Assembly: GCF_023921225.1 (NCBI RefSeq)
Contig: NZ_CP071528.1
Span: 186,001 to 250,000 of the forward strand
DNA length: 64,000 bases
Reading direction: 5' to 3'
From: Legionella lytica
GTDB taxonomy: Bacteria; Pseudomonadota; Gammaproteobacteria; Legionellales; Legionellaceae
A program made the translations under genes and the position numbers. The notes under the pieces are model-generated. The model was not told where the DNA came from and searched no databases. It saw only the letters and a program-made list of their open reading frames with translations. Of the stretch, positions 44,215 through 53,463 are shown piece after piece (the first letter of the stretch is position 1; the number at the start of each line of letters is the position of its first letter).

Positions 44215-44656
44215 TTTAGCTCTTTACAAAACATGATGACTTTTATTATAGCAATTGGAGATTAAGGATATATTATGTTCTTCTAGATCGTATTTAATTT
44301 CTTGATTTAGCAGATTATTACGCTGCACGAGGTTGGATTTAATTTAAAAAACTATTTTTCTTTTTATATCTTACTGCTCCAACCTTGAAGAAATAAATAA
44401 ATTGGCCAACCAAGTTTTTAAATCAGCCGCACTAGCACAGCTCTTAAGGCTTTTTTCAAATTGAGCGTAATGAAATTTTTAGCGTGGCTCCAAAATGAGC
44501 ATTTATAGACCTGAAACCTAAAATACGAGTGATTCAGTTTCTTTAAGTTTTCTGGCTTTTATCATAAACACTAACTAAAATGAATAAAAACAAAGTGTCG
44601 TTTTTTACAACAGACTGATTTTAAAAATAATTTAACTTTGATGCAAAAGAGAATAT
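44215..44656. other. Divergent intergenic region upstream of the NRPS gene
   Basis: About 440 AT-rich bases hold the promoters of the 1079-aa protein gene (leftward) and of the NRPS-kinase operon (rightward). No consensus promoter, hairpin or ORF is convincing. Confidence 0.5.
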
Positions 44657-47600
44657 ATGGAAAAAAAACAATCTTTCAGTTGCTATGTCATTGGCAATGA
44701 CACACTTACAATGCACTGTGCTTCTATATTAGTAGAAAAAAATCATTCGGTATGGGGGATTATTTCTACATCTCATCAAATTAAAGCCTGGTGCCAAGAG
44801 CATAATATTCCATTCATTAATAGTCTTCATGAGTTCGAACAGCGACATATTCATACCTCTTTTGACTACTTATTCAGTATTGTCAATGATGTGATCCTTC
44901 CTGAGTCAATTCTTCGCGCACCAAGGCTTCATGCTATTAACTACCATAACTCACCTTTACCAAAATATGCGGGGCTGTACGCCACCTCATGGGCTATCCT
45001 AAATAATGAATCAGAACACGCCATCAGCTGGCACCTCATTGAACCCCAAATTGATGCGGGTGCTATTGTAAAACAAAGCGTTTTCCCAATAGAAAAAGAG
45101 GATACGGCTTTAAATCTCAATTTAAAGTGCTATGAAGCAGCTATTGAGTCATTTGCTAGTTTGGTGGATGAACTTGCATCAAATAAAGAATGCCTTGTAC
45201 CACAAAATTTAGAGCACCGTTCGTATTATGGTTTAAAAAATAAACCTAAAAATCTCGGTTTTGTAGCTTGGGATTCCAGCGCTGATGACATCGACCGTCT
45301 ATGTCGCGCACTCTCTCTTGGCTCTTATCGTAACGAATTAGCCACCGCGAAACTATTCATTAATGATCAGTGGTACATAATCAACGCTCATCGCATTTTG
45401 CATGTAACCTCTCAGGGTGTACCAGGTACCATAGTACATTTGTCTAAAAATGAAGTACAAATTACCACAAATACAGTTGATATTGCGTTATTAAGTATCA
45501 TGGATGCAGAAGGCGTAATTTACGATATGGAGCGTTGGAGCACCCTATGTGCTCTTTCAGTAGGTCAAATACTACCCAATATAAATCAGTTAGAATACCC
45601 ACTGATGGTCTCAATGCCTAAGATAGAGAAATTTTGGGTGCAGGAATATACGCACTATATTCATCATGATTTATCTTTTTTAGCACCATTAAACAGAGCC
45701 CAAAAATCTGATTCAGGACGTCGTTCATCCTTAGTTCTACCACAACATATTAGCCATCAAGTACACCATTATTCATCCACGATGACCATACAACCTGATC
45801 ATTTCTTACTTACAGTTGTTTTGACTTATCTTTATCGGCTCAATGATTATAAAAATTTTTCACTACAAATTAGTGACTCAGAGCGCTCAGCGCAATTAGG
45901 GAAGTTCTCCTTCTTTTTCTCCGAAACCTATCCATTAACCACAAATTTGAGCCACGATTTATCCTTTGGCGAAACATTATCTCAAGTCACAAATGAGATA
46001 CTTCGATTAACACAACACGACACTTTTTGTAACGATCTATTTGTACGCTATCCAGAATTACAAGTACCTCAAAAAGAAGTATTAATTCGTTTTATTAACG
46101 ACCAGGAGCCAATAAGTACCTCAACGGAAGAATACAAACTCATTATATCTATTTCCAAAAATGGCTCTGGCCTCCATATTCATAATAAGACCAATTATCA
46201 AGACAATGAGTCCTCTTATGCTTTCTTTAATCGTGTAGAAGAACACTTGGCATTGCTTTTAGAAGATGCCCTGGCTCATCCCGATAAAAAACTCTATGAA
46301 TTAACCATACTAAGCCAGGAAGAACTTGGTCTGATGAACTCCTGGAATAATACAGACTTCGAATATGACTCCACCCAATTACTACATCAAAAGATAGAAC
46401 AACAGGTCTTAAAAAGTCCTCAAAAAACAGCAGCCTACTTTGAAGGACAAACCATCAGCTACGAGCTATTGGATAAAAAAGCAAATCAATTAGCACATTA
46501 TTTACTTCATCAGGGTGTACAACCTAACGACAGTATTGGAGTACATCTTCATCGCTCATTGGATATGCTCATTAGTATTTTAGGCATTTTAAAATCCGGG
46601 GCTGCTTATCTTCCTCTTGACCCCCATTATCCTCATCAACGTATTCAATACATCTTAAAACATAGCCAGACCCGCTACCTTATTACTCATGAACCGCATT
46701 TATCTCATCAATTATCAGATTACAACGGAATCATTATTAACCCCAATAAGGTACCTTATCGCGAATTCGTATCAACCCAACCATTAATAAAAACTCAATC
46801 ATCAGATCTAGCTTACATCATTTACACCTCAGGAACGACTGGAACACCTAAAGGGGTCGGCATACCACATCAAGCGGCCTGTAATCACATGACGTGGATG
46901 AAAACAGCCTATGATTTTAAACCAGATGACCGCTTTTTATTAAAAACCCCTTTTTCTTTTGACGCATCGGTTTGGGAAATTTTCATGCCCTTGATTGTTG
47001 GAGGGCTTCTGGTTATTGCGCCTGATGAAGCACATACAAATCCTAAAGAATTAATTGATTTAATTATCCAAAATCAAATTACAATTATTCAGCTTGTACC
47101 TTCCATGCTTCGTGAAATAACACTTACTCAAGGGTTTGGTTCTTGCTCCTCGCTACGTCACTTATTTTGTGGTGGTGAAGCCTTACTACCTGAAACTATT
47201 CATGGCTTTTACGAGCACAATACTTTCCAGGCGCAACTGCATAATCTATATGGTCCAACAGAAGCCACTATTGATGCTGTAACTCGTACTTGTTCTATTG
47301 AAGACAGTGAACGTTCAATTAGCCTAATTGGAACTCCCATTTTTAATACCAGAGCCTATATCCTAGATCAATTCATGAAAATGGTTCCTGCCGGAGTGTT
47401 GGGAGAACTTTATCTTTCCGGTGATGGATTAGCAAAAGGGTATCTTCATAATTCTCACTTAACTGAGCAAAAATTTATTCCCAATCCATTCCACCCTAAA
47501 ACGCGTCTTTATAAAACAGGTGACTTAGTGAAATGGCATAGTGATGGCGCGATTGAATACCATGGACGTGCAGATGAGCAAATAAAAATTCGAGGCTTTC

Positions 47601-48889
47601 GTATTGAAATTAGTGAAATTGAATCGTGCTTAGAAAAAATCCATGCGGTGTATCAGTGTTTGGTGAAACCAGAACGAACGTCAGACACCGCTGTGTCTTT
47701 ATCAGCATATTTAGTCATACAGGAAGATACTCACATCAGTGCCAATGAGTTACGTGCAACGCTGAAGAAAGAGCTTCCAGACTACATGATTCCATCTCGT
47801 TTTTACATCGTAGAACAACTGTTTTTTACACCGAATGGAAAACTCGATAGAAAGCACGTTCCAACGCCAATAAAAAACCTCTCTATTGCAACTCAACAAC
47901 AAATAGCTCCAGAAACAAAAACACAAAAACAACTACACCGCATCTGGTGCGATGTTTTAAAAAAAGAGGTATTAGGCATTGATGATGATTTTTTTGAGCA
48001 AGGAGGACATTCTCTTCTGGCCATGCAAATTATTTCGGGCATTCATGAGCGGCTATCAATTAAGCTAAGTATTCGAGCATTGTTTGATTACCCTAGTATT
48101 CGCCTTCTTGCTCAAGAGATAGAGCGATTACTCCAAAAAAGCCCCTTTAATTTTTCCCGTGATATTCATACCATAATCCCATTAAAAAAATCAGGCCATA
48201 AAATACCACTTTTTCTAGTCCATCCAGTAGGCGGCAGCGTTTTTTGGTATACCGCTCTGGCAAAGAACTTTGATAAACAACGTCCATTATATGCCCTTCA
48301 AGATCCTGCCTTAGAAACCCAATCGTTTCTATTCGAGCACTTAGAAGAAATGGCCAGCTGTTATATTGAGAACATCAAACGCATTCAACCACAGGGTCCA
48401 TATCTTATTGGTGGCGCGTCTTTCGGCGCATCTGTCGCGATAGAAATAGCAAAACAATTACAAAACAGAAATGAAGACATAGCAGCTATTATTTCTTTAG
48501 ATGGTTGGGCTGAATATCCCGCTCTTCAAAGTAATGAAGCGCATTTTAAAGAACTGATGCAAGAGCAAAACACCCGTCTTTTAGAGGATTATCAAAAAAA
48601 TAACCTGAAAAATGCTAATTTTTTACTGGAAATGCAGTGGCATCGAGAGCAAATGCTTATGCGCTACGCCATGCCTCGAATTAAAGCGCCTTTAATTCTT
48701 TTTAAAGCAAGTCATTTATCTCCTTTATTTCAATATGATGCGCCACTCAATTGGTGGGATCAATATGCTGACGTACCGATTGAATGTTACTTGACGCCCG
48801 GTGATCATGAAAGTATGTTTTATGAAGAAAACAGCAAAGTATTAGCAAAATTAATCCATCATAGCTTAATGGATAAAGACCATGAATAG
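44657..48889 (+). CDS. Single-module NRPS: formyltransferase, partial C, A, T, TE
   Basis: 1410 aa. Residues 1-310 are a formyltransferase domain (Asn-His-Asp site: NYHNSPLP with N95 and H97, and D at about 133 in IDAGAIV) as in N-formylating NRPS initiation modules such as LgrA. Residues about 320-560 resemble only the second lobe of a condensation domain; no HHxxxDG is present. The adenylation domain (about 570-1070) has LAYIIYTSGTTGTPKGVGIP (about 725), DASVWEIF, YGPTEATID, YKTGDLV and NGKLDRK. The thiolation domain has its phosphopantetheine Ser at about 1119 (GGHSLLA), and the C-terminal thioesterase has GGASFGA (Ser about 1255) and GDHESMF (His). It should activate one amino acid, perhaps formylate it, and release it by TE. 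No partner module adjoins. Overlaps the kinase gene by 8 nt. Confidence 0.92.
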   Translation: MEKKQSFSCYVIGNDTLTMHCASILVEKNHSVWGIISTSHQIKAWCQEHNIPFINSLHEFEQRHIHTSFDYLFSIVNDVILPESILRAPRLHAINYHNSPLPKYAGLYATSWAILNNESEHAISWHLIEPQIDAGAIVKQSVFPIEKEDTALNLNLKCYEAAIESFASLVDELASNKECLVPQNLEHRSYYGLKNKPKNLGFVAWDSSADDIDRLCRALSLGSYRNELATAKLFINDQWYIINAHRILHVTSQGVPGTIVHLSKNEVQITTNTVDIALLSIMDAEGVIYDMERWSTLCALSVGQILPNINQLEYPLMVSMPKIEKFWVQEYTHYIHHDLSFLAPLNRAQKSDSGRRSSLVLPQHISHQVHHYSSTMTIQPDHFLLTVVLTYLYRLNDYKNFSLQISDSERSAQLGKFSFFFSETYPLTTNLSHDLSFGETLSQVTNEILRLTQHDTFCNDLFVRYPELQVPQKEVLIRFINDQEPISTSTEEYKLIISISKNGSGLHIHNKTNYQDNESSYAFFNRVEEHLALLLEDALAHPDKKLYELTILSQEELGLMNSWNNTDFEYDSTQLLHQKIEQQVLKSPQKTAAYFEGQTISYELLDKKANQLAHYLLHQGVQPNDSIGVHLHRSLDMLISILGILKSGAAYLPLDPHYPHQRIQYILKHSQTRYLITHEPHLSHQLSDYNGIIINPNKVPYREFVSTQPLIKTQSSDLAYIIYTSGTTGTPKGVGIPHQAACNHMTWMKTAYDFKPDDRFLLKTPFSFDASVWEIFMPLIVGGLLVIAPDEAHTNPKELIDLIIQNQITIIQLVPSMLREITLTQGFGSCSSLRHLFCGGEALLPETIHGFYEHNTFQAQLHNLYGPTEATIDAVTRTCSIEDSERSISLIGTPIFNTRAYILDQFMKMVPAGVLGELYLSGDGLAKGYLHNSHLTEQKFIPNPFHPKTRLYKTGDLVKWHSDGAIEYHGRADEQIKIRGFRIEISEIESCLEKIHAVYQCLVKPERTSDTAVSLSAYLVIQEDTHISANELRATLKKELPDYMIPSRFYIVEQLFFTPNGKLDRKHVPTPIKNLSIATQQQIAPETKTQKQLHRIWCDVLKKEVLGIDDDFFEQGGHSLLAMQIISGIHERLSIKLSIRALFDYPSIRLLAQEIERLLQKSPFNFSRDIHTIIPLKKSGHKIPLFLVHPVGGSVFWYTALAKNFDKQRPLYALQDPALETQSFLFEHLEEMASCYIENIKRIQPQGPYLIGGASFGASVAIEIAKQLQNRNEDIAAIISLDGWAEYPALQSNEAHFKELMQEQNTRLLEDYQKNNLKNANFLLEMQWHREQMLMRYAMPRIKAPLILFKASHLSPLFQYDAPLNWWDQYADVPIECYLTPGDHESMFYEENSKVLAKLIHHSLMDKDHE

Positions 48890-51239
48890 AAAGAGACACT
48901 CCATATCCGTTGATCTACAGGTAGTGCAATCGCTCCTCGATGCCATCCCGAACCCTGTTTTATTGATATCAGAACATGACAAGGTGCTAAAAATCAATGA
49001 CTCAGCAGAAAAAGCATGGAATATAAAAAAGGACCAATTATTAGGGCACAAACTCTCCTATACATGTTCCTCTTTAGAAGAAAATGCTCTTTGCCCTGCG
49101 ATTATTCACATTGAAGGAAAAAAATACGAAGGCCTCATTGTAAAGGCAGAGCATTCTCCTTCATCTGACAGTCAAAACTGGGATGTCATTAGCCGTTATT
49201 TATTAACTCCCTTGACACAAAATTCTCAAAAAAATGAACACATGCACCAAGACATATACCACTATATGGAAAACATTATTGCTGAGATTCCCATTAGTGT
49301 GTACTGGATGAATACAGAGTATATTTATTTAGGATGTAGCAACGACATGGCTAAACTGCTCCGCCTAAAATCACGCCATGACATCATAGGAAAGACCTAT
49401 CGCGATCTTTATGATGAACAATCTGGAGCCCATTACAAAAAAGCAGATCAAGAGGTGATTCAAAAAGGCATTTCTTTAAGTATTGAAGAACCATTATATC
49501 AATCCGATGGAACGAAAGAGATTTATTTATCAAAGAAAGTTCCATTGAAGAATGCACAAGGAATCATTACTGGAATGTTAGGGATTTCAGTAAACATCAC
49601 CGAACGAATTAAAATGGAACAAGCACTGGAGCATGCTAAAAAACAAGCCGAAGCAGCAAATGCGGCCAAGACAGAATTCATAGCCAATATGAGTCATGAT
49701 ATCAGAACGCCATTAACTGGAGTTATTGGGCTATCCGGGATTTTAGAACAAACACTACAAGACCCGCAGGATAAAGAAAAAGCTCATATGCTACATGATA
49801 GCGGTGAAGAGCTGCTCCATATGCTCAATGAAGTCTTAGACGATGTACGTGCTGACAATCTAAGTGAAAATGATATTAAAACAGAATGCTTTGATGTGCA
49901 TCAATGCATCTATGATTTAATTCGCCTGGAGTCTCCAGCCACCACCCTTAAACATTTAACATTGCGAGCAAACATTGCACCGAATGTACCCCGTTATATT
50001 GAAAGCGACCACAATAAAATCCATCGTATTTTATTAAACTTAACCGGAAATGCTATTAAATTTACCCAATCAGGCTGTATTACACTCAGCATTGATTGTT
50101 TGCACCGTGATAACGACAAGGTACATCTCAAGTTTAGTGTCTCCGATACAGGGATTGGCATCCCAGAAGCTGTTCAATCTCAAGTTTTTAACCGATTTTT
50201 TAAAGTCAGTTCATCTTACAACAGTAGCTATAGCGGGCATGGATTAGGATTACACATTGCCCAAACCTATGTTGAGCTACTTGGTGGGCATATTACATTA
50301 ACCAGCAAGGAGGGTGTGGGGAGTACTTTTCATTTTGACTTAGAGTGTTCTTTAGGTAAAGAACCTGAACAAATTACAAAAAATCATGCCCTACAGATAC
50401 CCCAAATTTCGTCCCCTAAAACACTTCATCTTCTTTTAGTGGAAGATAATTTTATTGCTTTAAAAGCTTTAGAGCTCCTTTTAACACAAAAAAATTATAC
50501 CTTTACTTCAGCAGCTACAGGAGAAGAAGCTTTGGCTTTGTTGAACAATCACGCCTTTGATTTAATGATTACCGATATAGGGCTACCGGGAATTTCTGGA
50601 ACAGAATTAACAAAACGCGTGCGAGAACAAGAAAAAAAACGAAACAAGCCTCATTTACCCATCATTGGATTAACAGGACACGCCAGAGAAACAGCACTTG
50701 CGGAATGCACTGAAAGCGGCATGGATGAAGTATTAAATAAACCAGCGCAAATTGACCTGGTACACTCGTGCATCCAGCAATTAATACAAAAAGAAACGAA
50801 TAAAGAGCAAGAAGCACCGAGTAGTGCACCTGGAAAATTAGCATTAGGAGCGGATTTACCCGATACAGAAGAAGAGTTGTTTCAATTGGAACAATTCCCC
50901 GTATTTGATGAGGAGCTTGCATTAAAACAATGCCCGGATAGGCAATTACTCATCACGTTACTTGAACGCTGTATATCTGATTTCATGCAACAGGACATTA
51001 CTCAACTAAAAGAAGCTTATGAACAACAAAATTGGGAGCAAGTAGAAAAGGAAACCCATAAAATTAAAGGAGGGATGAGTTATCTTGGAACTCAAAAAAT
51101 GCGTTTTGCTTGCCAATATTTTGAACGTTACTACAAAGCTGGTTATCGCAAATTGCTCGATCCCTTATATCACCAAATAATCCGCGTTAATGACGAAACC
51201 TGTTGCGTTTTACGTTTTTGGCTTGAGAATAATAAATGA
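48882..51239 (+). CDS. Hybrid sensor histidine kinase PAS-PAS-HisKA-HATPase-REC-Hpt
   Basis: 785 aa, cytosolic (no transmembrane segment). Two PAS-like sensor domains (about residues 8-90 and 130-240), HisKA with His272 in [15 protein letters not shown], HATPase (ILLNLTGNAIKFT N-box, DTGIGIPE, GHGLGLH), a receiver with phospho-acceptor Asp565 in ITDIGLPG, and a C-terminal Hpt with His726 in ETHKIKGGMSYLG. The ATG lies inside the last codons of the NRPS gene (ATGAATAG), so the two are translationally coupled. Phosphorelay output must go to a separate regulator, since there is no DNA-binding domain. The same domain order occurs in the transposon-split kinase at 16221-23927. Coupling to an NRPS suggests it senses the NRPS product or gates its use. 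Confidence 0.95.
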   Translation: MNRKRHSISVDLQVVQSLLDAIPNPVLLISEHDKVLKINDSAEKAWNIKKDQLLGHKLSYTCSSLEENALCPAIIHIEGKKYEGLIVKAEHSPSSDSQNWDVISRYLLTPLTQNSQKNEHMHQDIYHYMENIIAEIPISVYWMNTEYIYLGCSNDMAKLLRLKSRHDIIGKTYRDLYDEQSGAHYKKADQEVIQKGISLSIEEPLYQSDGTKEIYLSKKVPLKNAQGIITGMLGISVNITERIKMEQALEHAKKQAEAANAAKTEFIANMSHDIRTPLTGVIGLSGILEQTLQDPQDKEKAHMLHDSGEELLHMLNEVLDDVRADNLSENDIKTECFDVHQCIYDLIRLESPATTLKHLTLRANIAPNVPRYIESDHNKIHRILLNLTGNAIKFTQSGCITLSIDCLHRDNDKVHLKFSVSDTGIGIPEAVQSQVFNRFFKVSSSYNSSYSGHGLGLHIAQTYVELLGGHITLTSKEGVGSTFHFDLECSLGKEPEQITKNHALQIPQISSPKTLHLLLVEDNFIALKALELLLTQKNYTFTSAATGEEALALLNNHAFDLMITDIGLPGISGTELTKRVREQEKKRNKPHLPIIGLTGHARETALAECTESGMDEVLNKPAQIDLVHSCIQQLIQKETNKEQEAPSSAPGKLALGADLPDTEEELFQLEQFPVFDEELALKQCPDRQLLITLLERCISDFMQQDITQLKEAYEQQNWEQVEKETHKIKGGMSYLGTQKMRFACQYFERYYKAGYRKLLDPLYHQIIRVNDETCCVLRFWLENNK

Positions 51240-51302
51240 TGATTCATCCCCATGTTATACATTAAAAATTATCTAGCGAAAATATTAAGTAATAACTAAC
51301 CT

Positions 51303-51328
51303 CAACGGGAATTAAACCATTCCCGTTG
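51303..51328. terminator. Hairpin between convergent kinase and DUF1566 protein genes
   Basis: Perfect 10-bp stem (51303-51312 with 51319-51328), 6-nt loop, in the 190-bp gap where the two transcripts meet. There is no long T-run on either side, so it is a weak or shared bidirectional terminator. Confidence 0.55.
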
Positions 51329-51431
51329 GTATATGCCAAACAACTCATTTTCTAAGCGTTCTGTTAGTTTAAACCGTTCAAATAAGCTTTCATATTTTAC
51401 TAAACCCACCAACATGCTTCTGTTATCCTAA

Positions 51432-53252
51432 TTAATAGTTAACAGCTCGTACACAGCGAACAGAAAACTCACCAAATTTAACATTAGCAAAAGGTTGAGA
51501 AACAGGCCCTGGACGAAATTCCTGGTACCAAGCAGAGCTCATAGGACTACTGGAACCTTGGGTTGAGCTCCAATAAAATTGATTCGTTGCTAAATTAGAA
51601 ACAAAGCCAAGTAGCCATAGATTGGTTGTTATATTTTCAGTACTAGAAGTACAGCCCGAACTAACACCACCTTCATCAGGCCCTAATTGACAAATAGCAG
51701 GTAAATACCAAGTGGCTTCAGGTACACTTCCACTATTATCAGCAGTGATTTGGTAACATAATCCCGCTGCATAATAGCTTGTTGAAACGGGCGCACTGCT
51801 AATAATGTTATTATAATAACTATAGATATTTTGTGTATTGCAAGCGCCATCAGTATTTCCGTTACAATTTTGCTGTCCTGGGTATTGAATGGCAGTTTGC
51901 CCAGACGGTTCTGTTGTATTAGGAAAAGGGGCTAAACTTGTGGAGTTTTCAGCTACTCCCCAAATGCTGGTGTAATCAAAATCAGCACTCGTACCGCTAA
52001 GTCCATTTGAACTCCAAATAACCGGTGAACCAGTAGCATCATTATTATCCACGACATAAGCAGTAGAACTATCAGGAATAGAGAATACTAAATAGTCATA
52101 TATTGAAAAAGCTAAGGCAATTGGGGAGGATACATTCAGGCCATCACCCTTGAAAATTATTCCTCCTTGAGCCAAATAAGGGATTGGTGTATTTGATGTA
52201 ATTGTTACTGTACACGTACCATTGCCTATAAGAATGGGGCAAGTAGTGCTTGTAACCCCAGCCCATCCTGTAGATGACAAATCAACCCCTACATTCGTTA
52301 TTATATCTGCTGTCAAATTGCTTACTGTAATAGTGACACCTGTTGGATCATTAACCGGAATTATTGCTGTTGACGGCACAGAAAGAGAGGGTGATACAAC
52401 AGAGACACTTCCCGATACCAAATTAGTATTGCTTCCCTTTATTGTAATTGAGGTAGTTGGCAACACACTATTTGCAGTCAACGTAATCGTGCAAGTACTT
52501 CCCGGTGGAACCGAGCTACAATTGGTATAACTTGCACTTATAGCTCCGCCAGTTCCACTTAAATTAACGCTAATCCCTTCAGCATTCACGAGTGAGGAAG
52601 GGCTGTTAACTACATAAATGTTTTGCGTATTTCCTGAACCAGTTGTGGTCATACTTACTGCTAAGGGAGATGCACTAATCAATGCAGTAGGGGGAATGCA
52701 ATTAATTGCTTGTATATCAAAAAATTTACTTGAGGTATTCCTTCCTTTAACAGCCACATTGGACACTAAAAACGTTGCTCCAGTATTGGTATGAAAAGAG
52801 ATAATACAACTTGCTCCCGGCACTAAGCGAGGAGGGCAGCCATTATTTTGCACCACATAAGTTAAGAAATTAATGTCATTAGAAAATGCGCTAATATTTT
52901 GTGCCACAATGTTGGAAGTATTGGTAATTTGTATCGAGCCAGGCTGCGACAAACACGATGTGTTTTGTGCAATAGTAATCGTACAGCTGCCTAGCCCTTT
53001 ATTACAAGGAACTACCGTATTTCCATTAGATTGGAGTTTAACTTCCAATTCAGGAAGCAGGGAAGTATGAGCATATGTTTTGCAAGGTCCAAGAAGTAGA
53101 AACAAAGGAAAATAATAGATTACTTTCGCTTTGTTTAATGTATGTATGCATTTTCGTAAAATAGCATAAACTTGAGAAAATATATTAATCCATTGGTAAA
53201 TAGCTAAACTAAAATTAGACATATACTTCTTATATTGTCTTTTGTAATTCAC
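51432..53252 (-). CDS. Secreted Ig-like repeat protein with C-terminal DUF1566 domain (paralogue)
   Basis: 606 aa from a GTG at 53252 backed by a strong Shine-Dalgarno (AAGGGGAAG, 4 nt before). An internal ATG (53222) gives a protein shorter by 10 aa. A hydrophobic segment at about residues 44-60 (VIYYFPLFLLLGPCKTYA) looks like a signal peptide or anchor set unusually far from the N-terminus. Ig-like repeats (about 80-370) with SGTGGAISASYTNCSSVPPG, TCTITLT, TSITIKGSNTNLV closely resemble those of the protein at 35784-37535. The C-terminus is DUF1566-like (ATWYLPAICQLG, WSSTQG, FSVRCVRAVNY). Surface or secreted, probably adhesion. Confidence 0.85.
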   Translation of the reverse strand: MNYKRQYKKYMSNFSLAIYQWINIFSQVYAILRKCIHTLNKAKVIYYFPLFLLLGPCKTYAHTSLLPELEVKLQSNGNTVVPCNKGLGSCTITIAQNTSCLSQPGSIQITNTSNIVAQNISAFSNDINFLTYVVQNNGCPPRLVPGASCIISFHTNTGATFLVSNVAVKGRNTSSKFFDIQAINCIPPTALISASPLAVSMTTTGSGNTQNIYVVNSPSSLVNAEGISVNLSGTGGAISASYTNCSSVPPGSTCTITLTANSVLPTTSITIKGSNTNLVSGSVSVVSPSLSVPSTAIIPVNDPTGVTITVSNLTADIITNVGVDLSSTGWAGVTSTTCPILIGNGTCTVTITSNTPIPYLAQGGIIFKGDGLNVSSPIALAFSIYDYLVFSIPDSSTAYVVDNNDATGSPVIWSSNGLSGTSADFDYTSIWGVAENSTSLAPFPNTTEPSGQTAIQYPGQQNCNGNTDGACNTQNIYSYYNNIISSAPVSTSYYAAGLCYQITADNSGSVPEATWYLPAICQLGPDEGGVSSGCTSSTENITTNLWLLGFVSNLATNQFYWSSTQGSSSPMSSAWYQEFRPGPVSQPFANVKFGEFSVRCVRAVNY

Positions 53253-53463
53253 TAACTTCCCCTTTTATTAATTTGGCATTTGCTTTGAATAAGGATCACA
53301 TTAATCTCGTCGTCCTAAGCTGGCATAAGATTACTTCGAGTTCTTAAATAAATATCGCAAATTTAAACCATTAAAATCAAGGAGATATTGAAAAATTAAT
53401 TGCCTCATCAAGAAAAAAGTTCGATATCCTTTTCGACTTAATAGATTACAGCTACGATGCCGC

